The position numbers were made by a program, and so were the translations under genes. 64,000 nt of DNA from Streptomyces shenzhenensis. Lineage in GTDB: Bacteria; Actinomycetota; Actinomycetes; Streptomycetales; Streptomycetaceae. The DNA is taken from contig NZ_JAJONF010000006.1 in NCBI RefSeq assembly GCF_021462265.1, positions 124,001 to 188,000 of the forward strand, in the 5' to 3' direction. Below are positions 7,857 to 15,283 of the stretch, piece by piece. The notes under the pieces were generated by a model. It searched no databases. It had not been told where the DNA came from and worked only from the letters and a program-made list of their open reading frames with translations. Numbering within the stretch: position 1 is the first letter of the stretch; every line of letters begins with the position of its first letter.

Positions 7857-9952
7857 CGGAGCACCCCACCTCCTACGAGCGCCCACAGCCGGGCGCCGAC
7901 CCCGCGGAGGACCGCGGGGCACTCATGCGTTCCCCGCAACCCCAGTCACAGCCGCAGGCACAGAACCAGCCGCAGCCCTGTCCGCGCGGCGGCACCGCCT
8001 TACCGGCACAGGCCCGCGCGGGCGAGACGCCCTCCGGTCCCGGTACCAGCACGTCCGAGGAGCACTCCGTCAACGGCCCCGAGCACGCCCAGCCCACCAG
8101 CGCTGAGCCCGATCCGCACCGGCCGCGCCCCACCCCGGAGGGCATCCCGCCGCAGCCCGGCGCCGAGCCGGAGCGGACGGTGGGCGCCCAGGAGCGCCGC
8201 ACCGGACGCGGTGTGCCGCCGGGCCGGCCGATGCCGATGCGGCGCGACGGCGACCGGCTGCGCTTCGTGGGCGCCGCGACCCGGCGGATCGCCCGGGGCA
8301 TCGACCTGGACGAGATCGTGATGGGGCTGTGCCGGGCGACCGTGCCGACCTTCTCCGACGCGATCCTGGTCTATCTGCGCGACCCGCTGCCGGTCGGCGA
8401 CGAGCGGCCCGTCGGCCCGGTGCTGCTGCGGCTGCGCCGCACCGACCGGATCCCGGAGGAGCGGGACACCGAGGGCGGCTTCCTGCCGGTGCCGGTCCCG
8501 GAGCCGGATCCGGCGGACATCGGCCTGGCCGCGCTCACCGCGGAGCTGTGCGAGGTACGGCCGGGCGGTGCGCTCAACGAGGTGCTGCGGGGCGTACGAC
8601 CGGTCTTCGCCGATGCCCCCGCCGCCCGCGCCGCCCTGCCCGAACTCCTCGGTGAGGGCGCCGAATCGCTCGTCCCCGGCGACCAGCGCGCGATCCTCGC
8701 CCCGCTGCGCGGCCGGCGCCGGGTGATCGGCGCGGCCCTGTTCCTGCGCCGCCCGGAGCGGCTGGCGTTCGAGGCCGACGACCTGCTGGTCGCCGCCCAG
8801 CTGGCCACGCACAGCGCGCTCGGCATCGACAAGGCGGTGCTGTACGGCCGGGAGGCCTACATCGCCGACGAGCTGCAGCGGACCATGCTGCCGGAGAACC
8901 TGCCGAGCGCCACGGGTGTGCGGCTGGCCTCCCGCTACCTGCCGGCCGCCGAGACCGCGCGGGTCGGCGGCGACTGGTACGACGCCATTCCGCTGCCCGG
9001 CAGCCGGGTGGCGCTGGTCGTCGGCGACGTCATGGGCCACTCGATGACGTCGGCGGCCATCATGGGCCAGCTGCGCACGACCGCCCAGACGCTGGCGGGC
9101 CTCGACCTGCCGCCCCAGGAGGTCCTGCACCACCTCGACGAGCAGGCCCAGCGGCTGGGCACCGACCGCATGGCGACCTGCCTGTACGCCGTCTACGACC
9201 CGGTGTCGCACCGCATCACCATCGCCAACGCCGGCCATCCGCCGCCGGTGCTGCTGCATCTGGGCGGCCACGCCGAGGTGCTGCGGGTGCCGGCCGGGGC
9301 GCCGATCGGCGTCGGCGGGGTCGACTTCGAGGCGGTGGAGCTGGACGCGCCGGCCGGGGCGACGCTGCTGCTGTACACCGACGGGCTGGTGGAGTCCCGG
9401 CTGCGCGACGTGTGGACCGGTATAGAGCAGCTGCGCGAGAAGCTCGCCGCGACCGCGCAGTTGACCGGGCCGGACCACCCGCCGCCGCTGGAGGCGTTGT
9501 GCGACGAGGTGCTCGACATGCTCGGGCCGGGTGACCGGGACGACGACATCGCGCTGCTCGCGGCCCGGTTCGACGGGATCGCGCCGAGCGATGTGGCGTT
9601 CTGGTTCCTGGAGCCGGAGGACGCGGCGCCGGGCCGGGCCCGGCGGCTGGCGCGCAGGGCGCTGGCCCGCTGGGGGCTCGAGGAACTGACCGACTCCGTC
9701 GAGCTGCTGGTCAGCGAGGTCGTCACGAACGCGGTGCGGTACGCGTCGCGGCCGGTGACGCTGCGGCTGCTGCGCACCGACGTGCTGCGGTGCGAGGTGG
9801 GGGACGACGTGCCCCAGCTGCCGCGCCTGCGGCAGGCCCGGGCGACGGACGAGGGCGGCCGGGGGCTGTACCTGGTGAACCGGCTGGCCCGACGGTGGGG
9901 AGCGACCCGGCTCAGCACCGGGAAGGTCGTCTGGTTCGAGCTCAACAGGTAG
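7853..9952 (+). CDS. SpoIIE-type PP2C phosphatase with GAF and anti-sigma-like ATPase domains
   Basis: About 699 residues. A Pro/Gln-rich disordered N-terminus of about 120 residues is followed by a GAF-like sensor region. The PP2C-SpoIIE phosphatase shows GGDWYDAIPLPGSRVALVVG, GHSMTSAAIMGQLRT, NAGHPPPVLL and the late metal Asp pair GDRDDDIALL. A C-terminal HATPase of the RsbW/BtrW type has ELLVSEVVTNAVRYA and GGRGLYLVNRLA. Such proteins dephosphorylate anti-anti-sigma factors and can also act as switch kinases, in the cytoplasm. GTG 7853 is preferred because homology-like sequence starts at MTEHPTSYERP; GTG 7700 and ATG 7925 are alternatives. No cognate sigma or STAS gene is nearby, so its partners are unknown. 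Confidence 0.9.
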   Translation: MTEHPTSYERPQPGADPAEDRGALMRSPQPQSQPQAQNQPQPCPRGGTALPAQARAGETPSGPGTSTSEEHSVNGPEHAQPTSAEPDPHRPRPTPEGIPPQPGAEPERTVGAQERRTGRGVPPGRPMPMRRDGDRLRFVGAATRRIARGIDLDEIVMGLCRATVPTFSDAILVYLRDPLPVGDERPVGPVLLRLRRTDRIPEERDTEGGFLPVPVPEPDPADIGLAALTAELCEVRPGGALNEVLRGVRPVFADAPAARAALPELLGEGAESLVPGDQRAILAPLRGRRRVIGAALFLRRPERLAFEADDLLVAAQLATHSALGIDKAVLYGREAYIADELQRTMLPENLPSATGVRLASRYLPAAETARVGGDWYDAIPLPGSRVALVVGDVMGHSMTSAAIMGQLRTTAQTLAGLDLPPQEVLHHLDEQAQRLGTDRMATCLYAVYDPVSHRITIANAGHPPPVLLHLGGHAEVLRVPAGAPIGVGGVDFEAVELDAPAGATLLLYTDGLVESRLRDVWTGIEQLREKLAATAQLTGPDHPPPLEALCDEVLDMLGPGDRDDDIALLAARFDGIAPSDVAFWFLEPEDAAPGRARRLARRALARWGLEELTDSVELLVSEVVTNAVRYASRPVTLRLLRTDVLRCEVGDDVPQLPRLRQARATDEGGRGLYLVNRLARRWGATRLSTGKVVWFELNR

Positions 9953-9999
9953 CGCCGCGGGGCTGCGCCGTAGGGCTTGAGGTGGTCGGGAAGCTGCGG

Positions 10000-10204
10000 G
10001 CCGGTGGGGGCCGGTCGCGCAGTTCCCCGCGCCCCTGCGCGGCGCTGCCGCCAGCCCTCCTCGCCAACACACGAAACCACCGGAAACGGTCGCGCCCACG
10101 CGGCGGAGCCGCACATCAGATACAGCCCCGCGCCCCTTTCAGGGGCGTCAGCCGTAGCGCCCCGACAGGGGCGCGGGGAACTGCGCGAGCGGCCACGACG
10201 AGCC
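10000..10204. repeat. intergenic palindromic repeat, family B, copy 1
   Basis: The left arm contains GGTCGCGCAGTTCCCCGCGC (10014-10033). The right arm contains GGGGCGCGGGGAACTGCGCG (10169-10188), its near reverse complement. Smaller hairpins lie between them (CGCCCCTTTCAGGGGCG). It fills the 291-base gap between two convergent genes and may end both transcripts. Confidence 0.8.
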
Positions 10205-10243
10205 CGCACCGTACGAAGCACCGGTGCGGGCGTTCGCTGTCGG

Positions 10244-12676
10244 CTACCCCCCGGACCCCGGGTCCAGCGGGTTGTTCGTGATGCCGCCCGTCGGGCTCTG
10301 CTGCGGGGTCGACGGGGCGCTGCTGGTCGGGGTGGCGGAATTCGTGGGGGTCGAGCTCGGGGTCTGGGACGGAGTCCGGGACGGGGTCGCGGACCTCGTC
10401 GGGGTCGAGCTCGGGGTCTCGGAGGGGGTCTGGGACGGGGTCGCGCTGGGGGTCGGCGACACCGTCGGCTGGACGGCCGCGCCCAGCTCGGTGTTCAGGT
10501 CGAACTTGGCCTTCTTCGTGACGCCGAAGGTGTACGCCGCCCAGATCTGCGCCGGGTAACCGCCACCGTTGATGCGGCCGGTGCCGGGGATCAGGCCCGT
10601 GGCGCCGGTCAGCGGGACCTGGTTGTGGGTCTTGGCGTCCTCGCCGAACAGCCCGACCGAGGTGACCAGGTCCGGCGTGTAACCGGTGAACCAGGCCGAC
10701 CTGTTGTAGTCGGACGTACCCGTCTTGCCCGCCACCTGCTGGCCCTTGCGCAGCGGGTTCTGGGCCACCGACACCTTGGCCGTACCGTCGTCGACCACAC
10801 CGGTCAGCACCGACGTCACCTGGTCGGCCGCCTCACGGCTGATCACCTGCTCGCCGATCGGGTCCGGCAGGTCCACCTTGCGGCCGGTCTTCTCCGCCGA
10901 CGCGAGGATCGACGGGGTGACCTTCTGACCGTGGTTGTCGAAGGTGGCGTACACCGAGGCCATCTCCAGCGGGCTCGCGCCCATGCTGCCCAGGGTCATC
11001 GCGGGCACCGCCTGGAGTTTCTCGGTGTCCAGGCCGAGGTCGTCAGCGGTCTTCAGCACGTTCTTCATGCCGACGTCCACACCCATCTGTGCGAACACCG
11101 AGTTGACGGACTTGTTCATCGCCGTCTGCACGGTGATGTTGCCGTAGTCCGCGTCGTCCTCGTTCGGCGGCGAGAAGGCGATGTCGCTGCCCTTGACCGC
11201 ACGGCCGCTGGTGCCGTCGTAGATGGTGTTGGCGTTGATGTCCTTGCCGTCCTGCGTCTTGGCGTCCTGGTCCAGCGCGGCGGCGAGGATGATCGGCTTG
11301 AAGGTGGACGCCGGCTGGTAGTCGGCGCGGGTGGCGTTGTCGGTGTAGTGCTTGTAGTAGTCCACGCCGCCGTACATGGCGAGGATCTTGCCGGTCCTGG
11401 GGTCGACGGAGACGGCGCCGGCCTGGACGTTCTTGTCGACCTTGCGCTTCTTGCCGTCGAGCTTGCTGGTGAGCTGGCTCTTGACGGCCGTCTCCAGCTT
11501 CGCCTGCTTCTTCGGGTCGATGTTCAGGGTGATCGTCCAGCCCTGGTCGACCACGAGGGCCTCCGCTTCGGACCGGGTGATGTTCTGCTGCTTCATCAGC
11601 TGGTTCTCCAGCTGGGTGTTGGCCAGTTCGACCAGGTAGCCCTTCTGGCCCTCCAGACCGGAGGCGGCCTTCGGCGGCTTGGGCACCGGGAACTTCATGG
11701 CGTCACGCCTGGACTTGTCCAGCCAGCCCTGCTTGACCATGTTGTCCAGGACGTAGTTCCAGCGTTCCTGCACCAGCTTCTTGCCGATGGGCCCCGCCAC
11801 CGCCCAGTCGTACTGGCTGGGCGCCTGGAGCAGCGCGGCCAGGTAGGCGCCCTGCTGGACCGAGAGCTTCTCGGCGTCGACACGGTAGTAGGCCTGGGCG
11901 GCGGCCTGGATGCCGTAGGCGCCGCGGCCGTAGTAGCTGGTGTTGATGTAGCCCGCGAGGATGTCGTCCTTGGACTTCTCGCGGTCCACCTTCAGCGAGA
12001 TGACCAGTTCCTTCAGCTTGCGGGTGACCGTCTGGTTCTGGTCGAGGTAGTAGTTCTTGACGTACTGCTGGGTGATGGTCGACCCGCCCTGGGTGCCGCG
12101 GCCGCGCGCCGTGTTGTAGAGGCCGCGGGCCATGCCCCTGAGGTCGATGCCGTTGTCGGTGTAGAAGGTCTTGTTCTCCGCGGCGACGAAGGTGTGCTGG
12201 ACCTCCTTCGGGACTTTGGAGAGGTCGACGATCTCACGGTTGACGGTGCCCTTGCGGGCCAGCAGCGAGCCGTCGCTGTACTTGTAGACGTTGCTCTGCG
12301 TCTGCGCGAGCGCGTTGCCCTCGGGGATGCTCACCATCATGTACAGCGCGATGAAGGAGCCGATGCCCAGCAGACAGAGGGTGAAGAACGCGCCGAGCAT
12401 CTTCTTCCAGGTGAACAACCTGCGTATCCGGCCCTTGGCGGGCTTCCCCGGCGGGCCGGGTCTGCCCGGCTTCCTGGCGGCGGCCCGGCGGCGCTCCGCG
12501 CGGGTGGCGCCCTCGGCGGCACCGGCGGCCGGGTCGGCCGGCGACCCGAGGGTCGTGGTGGTGCCGCCCTCCGCCGTCGTCTGCGTCTCGGTCTCGGACG
12601 GCTCGGACGTGCGGTACCGGGGCTCGGCGCGGCGGCCGCCACGCTGTCGCGCTCTTCTCTCGTCCGCTCGTCCCAT
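10244..12676 (-). CDS. class A penicillin-binding protein (transglycosylase/transpeptidase)
   Basis: An 810-residue bifunctional peptidoglycan synthase. A basic, disordered cytoplasmic N-terminus of about 90 residues and one membrane helix (about 93-115) come first. The GT51 domain shows AAENKTFYTDNGID (165-178) and QGGSTITQQ (196-204). The transpeptidase has STFK (Ser457), SVN (523-525) and KTGT (651-654). The usual EDxxFxxHxG motif is changed: Asp after Glu is Asn and the His is Asn, a variant I recall from other streptomycete PBPs. The tail (about 740-800) is a Ser/Thr/Pro repeat (TPSQTPSETPSSTPT) that probably spans the wall. A promoter with a palindrome over the -10 box lies about 200 bases upstream. 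Confidence 0.96.
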   Translation of the reverse strand: MGRADERRARQRGGRRAEPRYRTSEPSETETQTTAEGGTTTTLGSPADPAAGAAEGATRAERRRAAARKPGRPGPPGKPAKGRIRRLFTWKKMLGAFFTLCLLGIGSFIALYMMVSIPEGNALAQTQSNVYKYSDGSLLARKGTVNREIVDLSKVPKEVQHTFVAAENKTFYTDNGIDLRGMARGLYNTARGRGTQGGSTITQQYVKNYYLDQNQTVTRKLKELVISLKVDREKSKDDILAGYINTSYYGRGAYGIQAAAQAYYRVDAEKLSVQQGAYLAALLQAPSQYDWAVAGPIGKKLVQERWNYVLDNMVKQGWLDKSRRDAMKFPVPKPPKAASGLEGQKGYLVELANTQLENQLMKQQNITRSEAEALVVDQGWTITLNIDPKKQAKLETAVKSQLTSKLDGKKRKVDKNVQAGAVSVDPRTGKILAMYGGVDYYKHYTDNATRADYQPASTFKPIILAAALDQDAKTQDGKDINANTIYDGTSGRAVKGSDIAFSPPNEDDADYGNITVQTAMNKSVNSVFAQMGVDVGMKNVLKTADDLGLDTEKLQAVPAMTLGSMGASPLEMASVYATFDNHGQKVTPSILASAEKTGRKVDLPDPIGEQVISREAADQVTSVLTGVVDDGTAKVSVAQNPLRKGQQVAGKTGTSDYNRSAWFTGYTPDLVTSVGLFGEDAKTHNQVPLTGATGLIPGTGRINGGGYPAQIWAAYTFGVTKKAKFDLNTELGAAVQPTVSPTPSATPSQTPSETPSSTPTRSATPSRTPSQTPSSTPTNSATPTSSAPSTPQQSPTGGITNNPLDPGSGG

Positions 12677-12780
12677 GAGTCCGTCTGCTCCGCTTCGTCT
12701 CGACTGTCACACGTGTGTACGGGTGTCACACAAGTACGTGGCTCAGGTCAGTCCAGAAAGCTAACACCGCTCTCTATGAC

Positions 12781-12803
12781 AAAGGGCGCACGATCTGCCC
12801 TTT
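12781..12803. terminator. small symmetric hairpin between the epimerase and PBP genes
   Basis: AAAGGGC (12781-12787) pairs with GCCCTTT (12797-12803), with further Ts at 12804-12805 on the plus strand. On the minus strand it follows the epimerase gene and would lie in the PBP 5' leader. It may be a weak terminator or attenuator. The 278-base gap 12677-12954 holds no gene. Confidence 0.4.
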
Positions 12804-12876
12804 TTCGGACGTGACAATCAGCACCCCGCCCAACGGAACGGACGAGCGGAGGAGACGGAGGGTTGCCCAGGGCCGT

Positions 12877-12911
12877 AAGTGATATCACTTTGATATAACA
12901 AACCCGGTCAA
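12877..12911 (-). promoter_or_regulatory. promoter with a 14-base palindromic operator over its -10 box
   Basis: On the minus strand TTGACC (12911-12906) and TGATAT (12887-12882) are 18 bases apart. The -10 box lies inside the perfect palindrome AAGTGATATCACTT (12877-12890), and a second TGATAT-type half site adjoins at 12891-12896. It points at the PBP gene. The palindrome suggests a GntR-type or similar repressor; none is encoded beside it. Confidence 0.6.
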
Positions 12912-12954
12912 CATATGGACAATCGGCGCGGTCAGGTGTCACCCCGGCCGGAGC

Positions 12955-13881
12955 TCACGCCAGCTCCTCCTTGAAGCCCTGCCGCCAGGAGGAGTACCGC
13001 GGCTCCCAGCCCAGCTCCCGTCTGGCCTTGGCGTTGGAGAAGCCACGGCCCTGGGTCATCATGACGACAGCCTGCTCGCCGGCCAGGAGGCGGGCCAGCC
13101 ACACCGGCACCCGCGGCGGCCGCTTCGCCCCGGCGCACTCGGCCAGGTACGGCAGCCACTCGGCGGCCGGCGCGGGATCGTCGTCGACGATGTTGAACAC
13201 GCCCCGCGCCCGTCGCTCCACCGCGAGGACGGTCGCGCTCGCCGCGTCGTCGAGGTGGATCCAGCTGCTGTACCCGGTGGCCCGGCCGACCAGCGGGTAC
13301 TGGCGTCTGCGGATCAGTTCCACCTGGTCGTCGATGGCGCCCGGGCCGTAGAAGGCGCCGTAACGCAGTGCCGCGCCGCCGGCCCGCAGGACCGCGTCCT
13401 CCAGGTGGCGCAGGGCCAGCATCCCGCCGTGCGCGGGCGTCCCCTCCATCAGGTCCAGCGGGTCCTCCTCCGTCTTCACCCAGCCGCCCTCACGGACGCC
13501 GTTCCAGCTGGCGTGGCTCTGCGCGACGACGTGGGGCACGCCGGCCGCCTCGGCGGCGGCGAGCAGATGGTCCGTGCCCTCGGTGCGCAGCCGGTTGGTG
13601 CGGGCGAACCAGCGGTCCGGGTGCCTGATGTCGGGCTTGCCGGCGTGCGCCACGGAGATCGCGGTCAGCTGATGGACGATCACGTCCGGGCGGGCCCCGG
13701 CGACCGCCGCGCCGACCGACAGCGCGTCCAGGCCGTCCATCACGACCGCGTCCGCGCCCAGTTCCCCCAGCAGCGCGAGCCCGGCCGCGCCGGTCGTGGT
13801 CGCCGTCACCTGATGCCCCCGCGCCACCAGCCGCCGCCCCAGAACCCCACTGCCACCAGCCACGAAGACCCGCACGGCCAT
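12955..13881 (-). CDS. NAD(P)-dependent epimerase/dehydratase (extended SDR)
   Basis: A 308-residue extended short-chain dehydrogenase. The N-terminal dinucleotide motif is VRVFVAGGSGVLGRRLV. The substrate part is recognisable by RYGAFYGPGAIDD and YSSWIHLDDAASATVLAVE, then FNIVDDDP, as in nucleoside-diphosphate-sugar epimerase-like proteins. The canonical YxxxK is not obvious at its usual place, so it may be an atypical or non-sugar member. ATG 13881 is chosen because AGGAAGG lies just upstream and the glycine motif follows at once; the frame is open further upstream. It is divergent from the padR operon, so its promoter may share the PadR operator. Confidence 0.85.
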   Translation of the reverse strand: MAVRVFVAGGSGVLGRRLVARGHQVTATTTGAAGLALLGELGADAVVMDGLDALSVGAAVAGARPDVIVHQLTAISVAHAGKPDIRHPDRWFARTNRLRTEGTDHLLAAAEAAGVPHVVAQSHASWNGVREGGWVKTEEDPLDLMEGTPAHGGMLALRHLEDAVLRAGGAALRYGAFYGPGAIDDQVELIRRRQYPLVGRATGYSSWIHLDDAASATVLAVERRARGVFNIVDDDPAPAAEWLPYLAECAGAKRPPRVPVWLARLLAGEQAVVMMTQGRGFSNAKARRELGWEPRYSSWRQGFKEELA

Positions 13882-14030
13882 CACCTTCCTGATCCGGGAG
13901 ACCCATGTCGCAGCAGAGACGAGAGGGACCCCCGCCGCTGTGACATCGCGCTGTCGCAGAACCGTGACAATCGGCCCCCACCTGCGCCTGAGCACAGCGG
14001 GCGCACAGCGGGCCATGATCTGCACACGGC

Positions 14031-14065
14031 ATGTATACATACCGCGTATACACCGTGTGTAGAGT
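14031..14065 (+). promoter_or_regulatory. PadR-type operator and -10 box of the padR-ABC operon
   Basis: TGTATAC (14032-14038) and GTATACA (14046-14052) form a perfect inverted repeat with 7 bases between. TAGAGT (14060-14065) ends seven bases before ATG 14073 and predicts a leaderless mRNA. PadR regulators commonly repress their own operon through such ATAC-rich palindromes. Confidence 0.6.
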
Positions 14066-14072
14066 GCTCGGC

Positions 14073-14597
14073 ATGTCCATCGGTCACACCCTCCTGGGAC
14101 TCCTGGAGTCCGGTCCGCGCCACGGTTACGACCTGAAGCGGGCCTTCGACGAGAAGTTCGGTCACGACCGGCCGCTGCACTACGGCCAGGTCTACTCGAC
14201 GATGTCCCGGCTGCTGAAGAACGGGCTCGTGGAAGTCGACGGCATCGAGGCCGGCGGCGGTCCCGAGCGGAAGCGGTACGCCATCACCGACGCCGGGATC
14301 ACCGACGTCGAGCACTGGCTGGCGACCCCCGAGAAGCCGGCGGAGTACCTCCAGTCGACTCTGTACACCAAGGTCGTGCTCGCCCTGCTGACGCACCGCG
14401 ACGCCGGCGACATCCTCGACAGCCAGCGCTCCGAGCATCTGCGCAGCATGCGCATCCTCACCGACCGCAAGCGCCACGGCGACCTCGCGGACCAGCTCAT
14501 CTGCGACCACGCCCTGTTCCATCTGGAGGCCGACCTGCGGTGGCTGGAACTGACCGCGGCGCGGCTCGACAAGCTCCGGGCGGTGGTGGCCAAGTGA
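14073..14597 (+). CDS. PadR-family transcriptional regulator
   Basis: A 174-residue repressor. The winged helix-turn-helix is N-terminal: MSIGHTLLGLLESGPRHGYD, then HYGQVYSTMSRLLKNGLVEV and the wing ERKRYAITDAG. The helical C-terminal domain (about 85-174, Vir_act_alpha_C type) mediates dimerisation. ATG 14073 is chosen as the conserved PadR start, on a -10 box. The stop codon overlaps the next gene's GTG (GTGA), so the ABC genes are translationally coupled. PadR-ABC-FtsX cassettes often respond to the antibiotic or peptide that the transporter handles; the ligand is unknown. Confidence 0.93.
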   Translation: MSIGHTLLGLLESGPRHGYDLKRAFDEKFGHDRPLHYGQVYSTMSRLLKNGLVEVDGIEAGGGPERKRYAITDAGITDVEHWLATPEKPAEYLQSTLYTKVVLALLTHRDAGDILDSQRSEHLRSMRILTDRKRHGDLADQLICDHALFHLEADLRWLELTAARLDKLRAVVAK

Positions 14598-15283
14598 ACG
14601 CCCCCGCTGGTTCGCTGCTCACGGCCGAGGGCCTGCGCAAGGCGTACGGCCCGACCGTCGCCCTCGACGGAGCCGACTTCTCCATTCACCCGGGCGAGGT
14701 CGTCGCCGTGATGGGCCCCTCCGGGTCCGGCAAGTCGACGCTGCTGCACTGCCTCGCCGGGATCGTGCCGCCCGACGCCGGTTCGATCATGTACGCCGGC
14801 CGGGAGCTGGCGACCATGAACGACGCCGAGCGCAGCGCGCTGCGGCGCAGCGAGTTCGGGTTCGTCTTCCAGTTCGGGCAGCTGGTGCCCGAACTGACCT
14901 GCGTGGAGAACGTCGCGCTGCCGCTGCGGCTGAACGGCACCTCACGCAAGGAGGCCGAGAGGACCGCGCTGGACTGGATGGGGCGCCTGGAGGTCGACGA
15001 CCTCGCCGGGAAGCGGCCCGGAGAGGTCTCCGGCGGTCAGGGCCAGCGGGTCGCGGTGGCACGCGCGCTGGTGACCGGGCCGCGGGTGCTGTTCGCGGAC
15101 GAGCCGACCGGCGCGCTGGACTCGCTCAACGGCGAGCGGGTGATGGAACTGCTGACGGACGCCGCCCGCTCCACCAACGCGGCCGTCGTCCTCGTCACGC
15201 ACGAGGCCCGGGTGGCCGCCTACTCCGACCGCGAGATCGTCGTACGCGACGGCAAGTCCCGGGACATGGAGCGGGCGGTATGA
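14594..15283 (+). CDS. ABC transporter ATP-binding protein (MacB/LolD type)
   Basis: A 229-residue ATPase. The Walker A motif is GPSGSGKST, the Q-loop is in FVFQFGQLVPEL and the signature is SGGQGQRVAVARAL (first half VSGGQGQR). Walker B is VLFADEPTGALDS and the H-loop is VLVTHEAR. The E in ADEPTGALDS and the sequence around it place it with the MacB/LolD/FtsE subfamily, which works with FtsX-like permeases in mechanotransmission or peptide export rather than uptake. It starts at GTG 14594 overlapping the padR stop and overlaps the permease by ATGA at its end. Confidence 0.95.
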   Translation: MNAPAGSLLTAEGLRKAYGPTVALDGADFSIHPGEVVAVMGPSGSGKSTLLHCLAGIVPPDAGSIMYAGRELATMNDAERSALRRSEFGFVFQFGQLVPELTCVENVALPLRLNGTSRKEAERTALDWMGRLEVDDLAGKRPGEVSGGQGQRVAVARALVTGPRVLFADEPTGALDSLNGERVMELLTDAARSTNAAVVLVTHEARVAAYSDREIVVRDGKSRDMERAV

